Source: DATGZH01 sp035297265 (GTDB taxonomy: Bacteria > Actinomycetota > Acidimicrobiia > Acidimicrobiales > RAAP-2). From it: a DNA stretch of 64,000 nucleotides. The stretch spans positions 124,001 to 188,000 of the forward strand of contig DATGZH010000064.1 in the NCBI GenBank assembly GCA_035297265.1, in the 5' to 3' direction. The notes under the pieces are model-generated. The model did not search any database and was not told the origin of the DNA. It was given only the letters and a program-made list of their open reading frames with translations. Positions 16,680 to 24,692 of this stretch are shown here, in pieces. The position numbers were made by a program, and so were the translations under genes. Numbering within the stretch: position 1 is the first letter of the stretch; each line of letters starts with the position of its first letter.

Positions 16680-16871
16680 TCAGTCGGCGAGCGAGAGGGC
16701 GTTCTCCGGGCAGTTGTCGACGGCGGTGCGGGCTTTCGCCTCCTCGCCGTCGGGGACGACCTCGTGCAGCACCACGCAGTGGCCGCGCTCGTCGCTGTCG
16801 AACAGCTCCGGGGAGAGCGAATAGCACCGGCCGTGGCCCGTGCACCGCTCCGAGTCGAGGACGATCCTCAC
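16680..16871 (-). CDS. [3Fe-4S]-type ferredoxin
   Basis: 63 residues. The cluster ligands are C10 and C16 in RCTGHGRC with His13 at the position of the missing second Cys, and C54 in DNCPENAL. This CxxHxxC pattern belongs to 3Fe-4S ferredoxins that donate electrons to cytochromes P450 or similar oxygenases in actinobacteria. No P450 is in the window, so the partner is unknown. It heads a run of eight minus-strand genes and is divergent from the thiolase gene. Confidence 0.9.
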   Translation of the reverse strand: MRIVLDSERCTGHGRCYSLSPELFDSDERGHCVVLHEVVPDGEEAKARTAVDNCPENALSLAD

Positions 16872-16994
16872 CGGGGCGAGCCTACCAACCGTCCGTCACC
16901 TGGTCCCCGGGCCCCGGCGGGCGCCGGAAAGGCCCCGTGTAGTCTGAGCAGTCACCACCGCCGGTCACGCGCCGGCCTGCCCGAGGAGCACCCG

Positions 16995-18176
16995 ATGCCC
17001 GAAGCCGTGATCGTCTCCGCTTGCCGCACCGCCATCGGCACCGCCCGCAAGGGGAGCCTGGTCGAGACCGACGCCTTCGAGCTGGCCCGGGTGGTGATCG
17101 ACGAGACCGTGCAGCGGACGGGGCTCGCCCCGGCCGAGATCGACGACGTGATCATCGGTGAGTCGGGCTACGGCGGCGGGGTGATCGGGCGCTACGCGGC
17201 CATCGAGGCCGGCCTCGTGAACGTGCCAGGGCTGGCCCAGAACCGGCACTGCGCCACGTCGCTCGCCTGCGTGCAGACGGCGGCGGCCGGCATCCGGGCG
17301 GGGATGGACCAGGCCGTGATCGCCGGTGGCACCTACTCGGGCTCCACCATGCCGGCCACCCCCCGGCGCATCCCGGGCACCGACGAGTGGGACCAGACCT
17401 GGATGTCGCCCTCGCACCCCGAGACGCCCGATGCCCCGACCCGGGACATGTCCATCACGGTCGGCTGGAACACCGCCAAGCTGGCCGACGTCAGCCGGGA
17501 GGAGATGGACGCCTGGGCCCTCCACTCGCACGAGAAGGCCGTCGCCGCCATCGACGAGGGCCGCTTCGCCAAGGAGATCGTGCCGGTGAAGGTGACCAAG
17601 CGCGACGGCTCGGTCGCGGTGTTCGACGTCGACGAGCACCCGAGGCGCGACACGACGATGGAGAAGCTGGCCGCGTTGGCCCCGATGCACCCGGAGATCC
17701 CCGGGTTCAGCATCACCCCGGGCAACTCCTCGGGCCTGAACGACGGTGCGGCGGCCCTCATGGTCACCTCGGAGGAGTTCGCCGAGCGGCACGGCCTCAC
17801 CCCGCTGGCCACGGTCCGCTCCTGGGCCTCGGTCGGGGTGGACCCGGTCGAGACGGGGCTCGCGCCGACGAAGGCCATCCCGAAGGCCCTCGAGCGTGGC
17901 GGCCTCAGCCTCGAGGACGTGGACCTCTACGAGATCAACGAGGCGTTCGCCTCCATGTGCGTGGCCACCACCCGCATCCTCGGCATCGACCCGGCGATCG
18001 TGAACGTGAGCGGGAGCGGCTGCAGTCTCGGCCACCCGATCGCCGCCACCGGCGCCCGCATGGTCACGACGCTCGTCTACGAGCTGCAGCGCCGGGGCGG
18101 CGGGACCGGCGTGGCCGCCATGTGCGCCGGTGGCGGCATGGGCTCGGCCGTCGTGGTCGAGGTCGGCAAGGCCTGA
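16995..18176 (+). CDS. Thiolase (acetyl-CoA acyltransferase family)
   Basis: 393 residues from ATG 16995; GAGGAG lies 6 bases upstream. The nucleophile is C86 in NRHCATSLACVQTA. The other active-site residues are His in NEAFASM, H347 in LGHPIAATGAR and C377 in MCAGGGMGSAV. The thiolytic step of beta-oxidation or its reverse is the likely reaction. The sequence GSGCSLGHP differs from the common NGGAIALGHP, so substrate preference may be unusual. It stands alone on the plus strand, divergent from the catabolic run and convergent with a MaoC-like pair. Confidence 0.92.
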   Translation: MPEAVIVSACRTAIGTARKGSLVETDAFELARVVIDETVQRTGLAPAEIDDVIIGESGYGGGVIGRYAAIEAGLVNVPGLAQNRHCATSLACVQTAAAGIRAGMDQAVIAGGTYSGSTMPATPRRIPGTDEWDQTWMSPSHPETPDAPTRDMSITVGWNTAKLADVSREEMDAWALHSHEKAVAAIDEGRFAKEIVPVKVTKRDGSVAVFDVDEHPRRDTTMEKLAALAPMHPEIPGFSITPGNSSGLNDGAAALMVTSEEFAERHGLTPLATVRSWASVGVDPVETGLAPTKAIPKALERGGLSLEDVDLYEINEAFASMCVATTRILGIDPAIVNVSGSGCSLGHPIAATGARMVTTLVYELQRRGGGTGVAAMCAGGGMGSAVVVEVGKA

Positions 18177-18180
18177 CCGT

Positions 18181-18203
18181 CGGCCCGGCTCAAGCCCGGG
18201 CCG
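18181..18203. terminator. Hairpin between thiolase and MaoC-like gene
   Basis: CGGCCCGG (18181-18188) pairs with CCGGGCCG (18196-18203) around a 7-base loop, in the 13-base convergent gap and the end of the MaoC-like gene. It could serve both strands. There is no T-run. Confidence 0.4.
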
Positions 18204-18621
18204 GCAGGGACACCGTGGCCTCCCCCGGGGCGAGGGGCTCCCCGTCCTGGTTCTCGGTCCAGACGTCGAGATCGACCTCGAAGCGCTCGCCCGCCCGTCG
18301 CACGGCCTTGATCCGCCCGCGGGCCGTCACCGTCTGGCCCTTCAGGTTCGGGCCACGGAACTGACAGGACACCCGCTCGATGCGGCCCTCGTCGCCGAGC
18401 CACTGCCGGAGGACGTCGTGCAGGTAGGCCCACTGGAGGTTGCCCATGCCGAAGGCCCCGTCGTAGCCGGCCTCCCGCCCCGCCTCGTCGTCCATGTGGA
18501 TCGGCACGAACTCGTCGTTCACCGCGGCGTAGCGGTTCCAGTGGTGGAGCCCCGGCTGCCGCACGAACGCCGGGATCTCCTGAGCCGGAGCGAGGGTCGA
18601 CGGGTCGGGTGGGTTGCTCAT
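18190..18621 (-). CDS. MaoC-like hotdog dehydratase subunit
   Basis: 143 residues. The segment NRYAAVNDEFVPIHMDDEAGREAGYDGAF carries the R-hydratase pattern, with Asp and His of the hydratase-2 motif in place. AFGMGNLQWAYLHDVLRQWLG forms the central hotdog helix. Such single-hotdog proteins hydrate trans-2-enoyl-CoA, often as heterodimers with a FAS1-like dehydratase protein. That partner is the gene just upstream (18631-19152), 9 bases away. Together they probably supply the enoyl-CoA hydratase step that neighbouring dehydrogenases and thiolase require. Confidence 0.85.
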   Translation of the reverse strand: MSNPPDPSTLAPAQEIPAFVRQPGLHHWNRYAAVNDEFVPIHMDDEAGREAGYDGAFGMGNLQWAYLHDVLRQWLGDEGRIERVSCQFRGPNLKGQTVTARGRIKAVRRAGERFEVDLDVWTENQDGEPLAPGEATVSLPARA

Positions 18622-18630
18622 GCCACGTCC

Positions 18631-19152
18631 TCAGTAGCGGATCAGGGTCATCTCGGCGCGCTTCACCGGCGCGCCCTGCTGGTTCGTCCACGACTCCTCG
18701 GTGACCGCGAACAGCATCCGGCCCAGCCGGCCCTCCCGCTCGCGGTAGCCCGCCAGTTTCGAGACGGCGGTGATCACGTCGCCGGGCCGCATGCGCACGC
18801 CGTACTCGACGCTCAACCCACCGTTCAGCACGAAGCGGAGCGGTGGCGGCTCGATGCCGAGGGAACGCTCAATGAAGTGCATCCCCTCACCCTCGCCGGT
18901 CGCCCGGCGCGGCCCGGCGGGCTCGGCGGTCATCCAGGCGAAGGGGTTGAACTCCTCAGGGGCGACGATGCCGGCGTGTGACGTGGTAGCGGCGTAAGCC
19001 TCGTCCCAGTACAACCGGGGCGGCTCCTCGGGCCAGTAGACGGCGACCGCCCACTTGCGGATGTCGGAGGCCGAGATGGGGAACGAGACGCGACGACCGA
19101 GCTCGCGACCCACCGCGGCAGCCATGTCGGCCGAGATGTAGGTCTCGGTCAC
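18631..19152 (-). CDS. FAS1-like dehydratase (MaoC N-terminal domain) protein
   Basis: 173 residues from GTG 19152, chosen because GAGGAGG lies 8 bases upstream; an open frame continues to 19365 but would overlap the oxidase gene. It has the N-terminal hotdog of MaoC dehydratases (SFPISASDIRKWAVAVYWPEE, GIVAPEEFNPFAWMT) and a second part with LNGGLSVEYGVRMRPGDVIT and GRLGRMLFAVTEESWTNQ. In Mycobacterium such proteins pair with a MaoC subunit in a hydratase heterodimer. The same arrangement is seen here with 18190-18621, and the hydratase residues lie in the partner. Confidence 0.8.
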   Translation of the reverse strand: MTETYISADMAAAVGRELGRRVSFPISASDIRKWAVAVYWPEEPPRLYWDEAYAATTSHAGIVAPEEFNPFAWMTAEPAGPRRATGEGEGMHFIERSLGIEPPPLRFVLNGGLSVEYGVRMRPGDVITAVSKLAGYREREGRLGRMLFAVTEESWTNQQGAPVKRAEMTLIRY

Positions 19153-19246
19153 CGAGCCGACCTCCTCGACCGGCCGGGAGGGGGCGACGGCCGGGTCGGC
19201 CGGAGCGTACGGGGGCACCCGCGCACCGTCAACCAACGACCCGCGT

Positions 19247-20356
19247 TCAAGCGAGGCCGACCAGCGAGGGACCGAGGTCGGCGACGCTCGGCGCACCGAC
19301 GAGCCCCATGGCGATGAACAGCTCCCGGTGCAAGAGGTGCAGCGCGGCCACGACGCCATCCTCACCCCCGGCGGCCAGGGCGAACAGGGCGGGGCGCCCG
19401 ATGAACACGCAACGGGCGCCGAGGGCCAGCGCCACGAGGGCGTCGATGCCCCGACGGATCCCGCCGTCGAGGTAGACCTCGGCCCGCCCGGCCGTGGCTC
19501 CGACGACCTCCTCGAGGACGTCGAGCGTCGCCGGCGAGCGGTCCAACTGACGGCCGCCGTGGTTCGACACCCAGACGGCCGTCACCCCGTGGTCGACGGC
19601 GCGCCCGGCGTCCTCGCCCGACTGCACCCCCTTCAGCACGAGGGGCCGGCCGTCGCACGCCGCGACGATCCAGTCGAGGTCGGCCCAGGTGCTCCGGAAC
19701 CCGCTCGCCAGGGCGTCGTACCCGGGCGCGAGGTGGCCCCAGTGTCCGTGGTAGTAGGGGCTGTCGGGGTGGGCCCGGCGGCTCTGCAACTCGAGGTCCC
19801 GGTAGCCGACGATCGGCACGTCCACCGTGAGCACGATCGCCTCGAAGCCGAGATCGAGGGCCCGGCGGATGGCGGCCTCGTTCGGCGCCCGCTCGGGCCC
19901 GACGTAGAGCTGGAACCACCGGGGACTGGCCGCGGCGGCCGCGATGTCGTCGTGGGCCACCGTCGCCGCCGTTGACGCGCAGAACGGGACCCTGGCCCGC
20001 CCCGCCGCCCGGGCGGTCGCCACCTCGCCCTCGGGGTGGGCGAGCCCGTGCTCGGCCGTCGGCGAGATGCCGATGGGCATGGCCACGGGCGTCCCGAGCA
20101 CCGTGCTCTCGGTGCTCAGCCCGGCGAGGTCGGCGAGGACGCGGGGCCGTAGTCGTCGGCGGGTGAAGGCCTCGAGGTTGTGCCGAGCCGTCTCGCCGTC
20201 GCCCGCTGCCGCGAGGTAGTAGTTGCGCACCTCGGGGTCGAGGCGGGTGCTGCCGAGGGCCATCAGTTCCTCGACGTTCACGCAGTCCTCGACCGAACGC
20301 TCGGCCGCCCCCGGATCGTTCGGGGCGTCGGTTCGCCAGGCTGCGTCCACCACCAC
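19247..20356 (-). CDS. FMN-dependent alpha-hydroxy-acid oxidase/dehydrogenase
   Basis: 369 residues forming the (S)-2-hydroxy-acid oxidase TIM barrel. Motifs in order are PVAMPIGISPTAEHGLAHPE (FMN phosphate region), FCASTAATVAHDDIAA, WFQLYVGPER, LTVDVPIVGYRDLELQSR, VLKGVQSGEDA, the catalytic SNHGGRQLD, and YLDGGIRRGIDALVALALGA. It would oxidise lactate-, glycolate- or mandelate-like acids, giving H2O2 or passing electrons to quinone. The GTG start at 20356 is uncertain; translation could begin nearer VNVEELMALG. It is 94 bases upstream of the MaoC pair and may share a transcript. Confidence 0.88.
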   Translation of the reverse strand: MVVDAAWRTDAPNDPGAAERSVEDCVNVEELMALGSTRLDPEVRNYYLAAAGDGETARHNLEAFTRRRLRPRVLADLAGLSTESTVLGTPVAMPIGISPTAEHGLAHPEGEVATARAAGRARVPFCASTAATVAHDDIAAAAASPRWFQLYVGPERAPNEAAIRRALDLGFEAIVLTVDVPIVGYRDLELQSRRAHPDSPYYHGHWGHLAPGYDALASGFRSTWADLDWIVAACDGRPLVLKGVQSGEDAGRAVDHGVTAVWVSNHGGRQLDRSPATLDVLEEVVGATAGRAEVYLDGGIRRGIDALVALALGARCVFIGRPALFALAAGGEDGVVAALHLLHRELFIAMGLVGAPSVADLGPSLVGLA

Positions 20357-20528
20357 CTCCGCACGCCGTCGGGGCCGGTCCGTCCGACACTATCGGGACG
20401 CCCGCGTTCGGCATGAAGCCTCGATCGTGAGCAGCAGGAGGAACAACCGGCAATCCGTGGCCACGACCTGGCCCGCTCCGCGGCTGACCGCCACCCGGCC
20501 GCCGCGGCCCCGTGGCACGATCGTCGGC

Positions 20529-21029
20529 GTGGACGAGTCGGGGACCACGCTGATCCACGAACGGGTGGCCGCCTGCCGGGCGGGGGCGAACCCGACGGTC
20601 ATCTGCCGGGTGCCGTCGGGCTGGGCCGTGCTCGGTGACCACCAGTTCCTCCGGGGCTACTCGTTGCTCCTCCCGGATCCCGTGGTCACCGACCTGGGTG
20701 ACCTCGACGGCGAGGAGCGCCGCCGCTTCCTCTGGGACATGTCGCTGCTCGGCGAGGCCATCGGCACGTGCACGAAGGCGGCCCGCCTCAACTACGAGAT
20801 CCTCGGCAACGCCGAACCGGCGCTGCACGCCCACGTCTGGCCCCGCTTCGCCGACGAGCCCGAGGAGTTCCGGCGCGGGCCGGTCGGGCGGTATCCGGCG
20901 GAGCACCGGGCCGCCGAGCCCTTCTCGGCCGAGCGGCACGGCCCGCTGCAGGCGGCGCTCCGCCAAGTCCTCGGCGACCTCCTGGCGGTCGGTGGCCGGC
21001 CGAGCCGGGTGCCCGCCGACCGTCGGTAG
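20529..21029 (+). CDS. HIT-superfamily protein with variant triad
   Basis: 166 residues from GTG 20529. The core is ALHAHVWPRFADEPEEF, preceded by NYEILGNAEP. That is the HIT pattern His-x-His-x-X, with the third His replaced by Trp (HAHVW). Fhit and GalT branches carry Gln at that place, and they transfer or hydrolyse nucleoside phosphates through the middle His, which is kept here. A nucleotidyl hydrolase or transferase is therefore likely, with the substrate unknown. The stop codon TAG is itself part of a possible -10 element for the next gene. Confidence 0.72.
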   Translation: MDESGTTLIHERVAACRAGANPTVICRVPSGWAVLGDHQFLRGYSLLLPDPVVTDLGDLDGEERRRFLWDMSLLGEAIGTCTKAARLNYEILGNAEPALHAHVWPRFADEPEEFRRGPVGRYPAEHRAAEPFSAERHGPLQAALRQVLGDLLAVGGRPSRVPADRR

Positions 21030-21032
21030 TCT
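21027..21032 (+). promoter_or_regulatory. Candidate -10 element giving a leaderless dehydrogenase transcript
   Basis: TAGTCT ends 8 bases before the GTG at 21041, so transcription would start at or next to the start codon. No ribosome binding site precedes that GTG, which fits a leaderless mRNA. No good -35 hexamer is seen. Confidence 0.35.
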
Positions 21033-21040
21033 CTCCGGCC

Positions 21041-22108
21041 GTGGGCGACCCCCTCGTCGTCGGCACCCTCTGGCCGAAGCGCTTCCCCGCGGCGTCCTTC
21101 GTCGAGTCGACGGGCGACGTGGCGCGCCCCGTCGAGATCCGCTCCGCCTATTACCAGGAGAGCCCCGAGGCCCGGGGCCTGCGCCGGTCGCGTCGGCCGG
21201 CCGACGAGCTTCGGGGGCTGCTGCCCGAGCTGACCGACGACGTCCGGTCGGTCCTGGCCGAGGCCGAGGTGCTCTTCACGCTGGACATACCGGACGGCAT
21301 CGGTGAGCTCGCGCCGCGCCTCCGCTGGATCCAGGCCATCGGGGCGGGCGTCTTCCACTTCGACCTGGACCAGCTCGCCGCGGCGGACGTCACCCTCACC
21401 ACGGCGGCCGGCGCCAGTGCGGTGGCCATCGCCGAGTTCACACTGGCCCGCATGCTCCAGGCGTTGAAGGCGCTCCGGGCCTACGACGAGTTCCAGCAGC
21501 AACGGGTGTGGGCCACACCCGAGCAGTGGTGGAACCTGGCCGACGGCCGGCTCCTCGAGGAGCTGACGCTCGGCGTGGTGGGCCTCGGGCAGATCGGTCA
21601 GGCGGTGGCGCAGCGGGCCCACGCCCTGGGCATGAGGGTCGTGGCCAACCGGCGCCGGCCGGGCCGGCTCGGCCATCCCGACTACGTCGACGAGCTCTAC
21701 GGCCCCGACGGCCTGGACCGGGTGCTCGAGCAGGCCGACGTCCTCGTGCTGGCGGCGGCCGAGACCGAGGGCACCATGGCCCTCATCGGACGCCGCGAGC
21801 TCGAGCGCATGCGCCCCGGCGCGCTGTTCTGCAACGTCGCCCGCGGGACGCTCGTCGACGAGACCGCCATGGCCGAAGCGCTCACCTCGGGCCGGCTGGG
21901 CGGGGCCCTCCTCGACGTGACTGCGGTCGAGCCCCTGCCACCGGAGAGCCCCCTGTGGTCGACGCCCAATACCTACATCTCCCCGCACTCGGCGTCGTCA
22001 CACGACAAGATGATCGAGCACACCGTCGAGCTCTTCGCCGACAACCTGCGCCGTTACCTGGCGGGGGAGACGCTACGGAACCTGGTGGACCAGGAGCTCG
22101 GCTACTGA
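21041..22108 (+). CDS. D-2-hydroxyacid dehydrogenase (NAD-dependent)
   Basis: 355 residues from GTG 21041. It has the Rossmann motif GVVGLGQIGQAVAQRAHALG, and the three catalytic positions of the D-2-hydroxyacid dehydrogenase family: Arg in FCNVARGTLVDE, Glu in LDVTAVEPLPPESPLW and His in YISPHSASS. The loop after the nucleotide motif (VVANRRRPGRLG) has basic residues, suggesting NADP may be accepted. The substrate is a 2-keto or 2-hydroxy acid. It faces the FMN hydroxy-acid oxidase across the HIT gene, so both could act on hydroxy acids of opposite stereochemistry. Confidence 0.88.
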   Translation: MGDPLVVGTLWPKRFPAASFVESTGDVARPVEIRSAYYQESPEARGLRRSRRPADELRGLLPELTDDVRSVLAEAEVLFTLDIPDGIGELAPRLRWIQAIGAGVFHFDLDQLAAADVTLTTAAGASAVAIAEFTLARMLQALKALRAYDEFQQQRVWATPEQWWNLADGRLLEELTLGVVGLGQIGQAVAQRAHALGMRVVANRRRPGRLGHPDYVDELYGPDGLDRVLEQADVLVLAAAETEGTMALIGRRELERMRPGALFCNVARGTLVDETAMAEALTSGRLGGALLDVTAVEPLPPESPLWSTPNTYISPHSASSHDKMIEHTVELFADNLRRYLAGETLRNLVDQELGY

Positions 22109-22114
22109 GCCGCT

Positions 22115-23059
22115 TCAGGCAAAGGCCGGCATGACCTCCTCGGCGAAGAGCTCGAGGGTCTCGGTGGCGGCCCGGTCGTAGGTGAAGAACACGAAGAGCG
22201 TGATCCCCTTCTCCACGTTCTCGGCGATGTGCTCGACCACCATCGGCGGCGTCCCGATGTAACCGCCCTCCTCCATGCCCCAGCCGGGCCCGCCGTAGCG
22301 GCGCAGGGCCTTGGCCTTGGCCTCGGGCAAGGAGGCCTCGTCCCTCGTGAGGACGAGGACAGCCTCGTGCGATTTGCGGATCTCCGCCGGGTCGCGGCCG
22401 ATCTTCTCGCACTCGGCGACGAGCGTGCCCTGGCTCTCCTCCCAGCGGACGAGGCCGTAGGTGGGGACGTTCCAGACGTCGGCGTAGCGGGCCACGAGCG
22501 GGAGGGTGTGCTTCGGCCCCATCCCCCCGACGTGGATGGGCGGACGCGGCGACTGGACGGGCGGGGGCCGGTTGGGCACGCCGTCGAGCTGGTAGAAGCG
22601 GCCCTCGAACGAGGTGGGCTCCCCGCTGAACATGGCGGTGAGAATGGCGAGCGTCTCCCCCAGCCGCTCCGAGCGCTCGGCGAACGGGCCCCACGGCAGA
22701 CCGGTCTGGTGGTGCTCGATCTCGACCGAGCCGCTCCCGATGCCGAGGTCGAGGCGCCCGCCGGAGAGCACGTCGAGGGACGTGGCCATCTTGGCGAGGA
22801 GGGCCGGGTGGCGGAAGTTGGAGCACAGCACGAGGTGGCCGACCCGCAGCCGGGTGGTCGCCGCCAGCACCCAGCTGGCGAGGGTCCACCCCTCGTAGGC
22901 GTCGAGGTCGGGCAGCCCCGGTCCGTAGAAGTGGTCGAAGAACCAGACCGAGTGGTAGTCGAGGCGCTCGATCACCTGCACCCGGTCCATGATCTGCTGG
23001 TGGGTGAAGCCCACCTGGGGTACGTAGATCCCGAACTCCACCGGATGATCAGCGGCCAT
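22115..23059 (-). CDS. Luciferase-like (LLM class) F420-dependent oxidoreductase
   Basis: 314 residues from ATG 23059, preceded by AAGGGAG; GTG codons at 23062 and 23065 are alternatives. The TIM barrel shows FGIYVPQVGFTHQQI, LDYHSVWFFDHFYGPGLPD, TTRLRVGHLVLCSNFRHPALLAK, LDVLSGGRLDLGIGSGS and PRPPIHVGGMGPKHTLPLVARYADVWN, all typical of actinobacterial LLM proteins. These use F420H2 or FMN to reduce or oxygenate small molecules. It overlaps the thioesterase-like gene by 11 bases, so both are probably one transcript. The substrate is unknown. Confidence 0.87.
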   Translation of the reverse strand: MAADHPVEFGIYVPQVGFTHQQIMDRVQVIERLDYHSVWFFDHFYGPGLPDLDAYEGWTLASWVLAATTRLRVGHLVLCSNFRHPALLAKMATSLDVLSGGRLDLGIGSGSVEIEHHQTGLPWGPFAERSERLGETLAILTAMFSGEPTSFEGRFYQLDGVPNRPPPVQSPRPPIHVGGMGPKHTLPLVARYADVWNVPTYGLVRWEESQGTLVAECEKIGRDPAEIRKSHEAVLVLTRDEASLPEAKAKALRRYGGPGWGMEEGGYIGTPPMVVEHIAENVEKGITLFVFFTYDRAATETLELFAEEVMPAFA

Positions 23060-23873
23060 CACCACTCCCTTCGGTCCGGGCGAGGACGAGCGCGGCGAAC
23101 CGGTCGTCGTTGCCGGCGTCGTGCACCTCCACCCGGGCGAGACCGCGGCCGAGGAGGGTCGCGGTGGCCCGCCCCGGGCCCACCCGGATGGTCGTGAGGT
23201 AGTTCGTCTCGAGGTCGCGGATCGGCGCGCCCAGCAACGACTCGGCCGCCAACTCGCCGAGGAGCGCCACGATCCCGCCCTGGAGGGTGCCCGACAGCTG
23301 GGAGACGAAGGGCGTGCGGTCGATCTCGACCACCCCCGGGGCGAGCAGACGGGTGCCCACGTGCTCGGGGAGCGGCGCCCGCATGGTCCCCCGCGTCACC
23401 TGCGGACCGTCCATCGGGGGGTAGAGGTCCTGAGGCCGCGGGGAGGGGACGAACGTGAGTTGGGAGATGGCGACGAGCCGACCGGTGGCGAACGACGGGG
23501 CGGTCTCCCGGAACTCGGTCTCGGTCACGACCGTACCCCGGCCGGCCTTCAGGATCGTGGCCGCCATGTCGATCTCGTCGGGCACGTCGTCGGTGAGGAT
23601 CCGCACCCCGATGTCGAGCGTCAGCGCCAGCCTCGGGGCCGTCGGGACCGTGGCCATCCGACCGGCGATGACGTCGCCCAGCGTGGCCAGTACCGAGGGA
23701 CGGACGAGGCGAGAGCCCGGGGGCCGGAGCTCGTCGGTGATCCTCGCCTGACCCACGACATCGTCACCGACGAACTCGCAGGTGTAGTCGAGGTCCTTGA
23801 CGAACATCTCCTCCGGTATCGACGTCTCGAAGTCGGACGGTTCGACGTCCGGTTGCGGCGCGGCGTCGGCCAT
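23049..23873 (-). CDS. Double-hotdog thioesterase-like protein
   Basis: 274 residues in two hotdog halves. The first has RPSVLATLGDVIAGRMA and TLDIGVRILTDDVPDEIDM. The second has VSQLSGTLQGGIVALLGELAAESL and LETNYLTTIRVGPGRATATL. The pattern resembles PaaI/acyl-CoA thioesterases fused in tandem, though neither half shows a full catalytic Asn/Asp-Gly set that I can assign. It overlaps the F420-type oxidoreductase downstream. It may hydrolyse or bind a CoA ester produced by neighbouring enzymes. Confidence 0.75.
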   Translation of the reverse strand: MADAAPQPDVEPSDFETSIPEEMFVKDLDYTCEFVGDDVVGQARITDELRPPGSRLVRPSVLATLGDVIAGRMATVPTAPRLALTLDIGVRILTDDVPDEIDMAATILKAGRGTVVTETEFRETAPSFATGRLVAISQLTFVPSPRPQDLYPPMDGPQVTRGTMRAPLPEHVGTRLLAPGVVEIDRTPFVSQLSGTLQGGIVALLGELAAESLLGAPIRDLETNYLTTIRVGPGRATATLLGRGLARVEVHDAGNDDRFAALVLARTEGSGDGR

Positions 23874-23953
23874 GGGCCAGGCAGGTTACCGATAGTTCCT
23901 GTACCGGCACGAACCGGGTGGTCGGCGCGGGGCACTCAGTAAGGTGGGCGGCC

Positions 23954-24691
23954 GTGCCCGACCCGACCACCGCCGAGGTCGTCGTCCCCGGCGTGGACGG
24001 CGTGATGAACGGTCGGCTCTTCCACCTCGACGGCGGGCGGCCGCGGCCGGCCATCCTCGTGCTGCCCGAGGTCGACGGCTACTGCGCGGCGACAGAGGCG
24101 GCGGCCGCCCGTCTCGCCGGCGCCGGCTACGCCGCGGTGGCCCTCGACGTCTTCGCCCCGCTCGGCGGGGTGCCACCGCTCACGGACCGCGACGTGGCGA
24201 TGGCCTGGGTGGCCCGCCTCGACGACCACCGCCAGCTCTCGGACCTGGCCATGGCCGTGGCCTGGCTGGCCGAGCAGCCGGCGGCCGACCCGAAGCGACT
24301 GGGCATCCTGGGCTTCTCCATCGGGGGCCGCTACGCCATGCTGCTCGCCACCGAGTCCCACGGGCTCGGTGCGGTCGTCACCTTCTACAGCGACCCCTGG
24401 CCGGGCCGCTCCCATCCCAACGTGGGTCTCGGGCCGGGTGACCACGTCCCGGCACTGCAGGCCCCGGTGTGCGCCATCTACGGCACCGAGGACGACTTCA
24501 TCACCTTGGAGAAGGCCCAACGATTCGGTGAGCTGCTCGAGGCCTCGGGGCACGAAGCCCACTACGTCGCCGGCCGCCACTTCTTCGCCAACGAGGGGCG
24601 ACCGCGTCGCTACGTCCGGGCGTCGGCCGACGCCGCCTGGGCGGTGACCCTGGCGTTCTTCGGGCGCCACCTCCGACCGAACGGCGGCTGA
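23954..24691 (+). CDS. Dienelactone hydrolase-family protein with Ser nucleophile
   Basis: 245 residues from GTG 23954, preceded by AAGGTGGG. It is an alpha/beta hydrolase with E39 in VLPEVDGY, the nucleophile elbow GFSIGGR (Ser122), D180/D181 in GTEDDFI and H209 in GRHFF. Classical dienelactone hydrolases carry Cys in this elbow; Ser here points to the broader family of esterases and carboxymethylenebutenolidase-like proteins. It probably hydrolyses a lactone or ester in the cytoplasm. Its stop is directly followed (one base) by an SDR start, so they form a small operon. Confidence 0.85.
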   Translation: MPDPTTAEVVVPGVDGVMNGRLFHLDGGRPRPAILVLPEVDGYCAATEAAAARLAGAGYAAVALDVFAPLGGVPPLTDRDVAMAWVARLDDHRQLSDLAMAVAWLAEQPAADPKRLGILGFSIGGRYAMLLATESHGLGAVVTFYSDPWPGRSHPNVGLGPGDHVPALQAPVCAIYGTEDDFITLEKAQRFGELLEASGHEAHYVAGRHFFANEGRPRRYVRASADAAWAVTLAFFGRHLRPNGG

Positions 24692-24692
24692 C

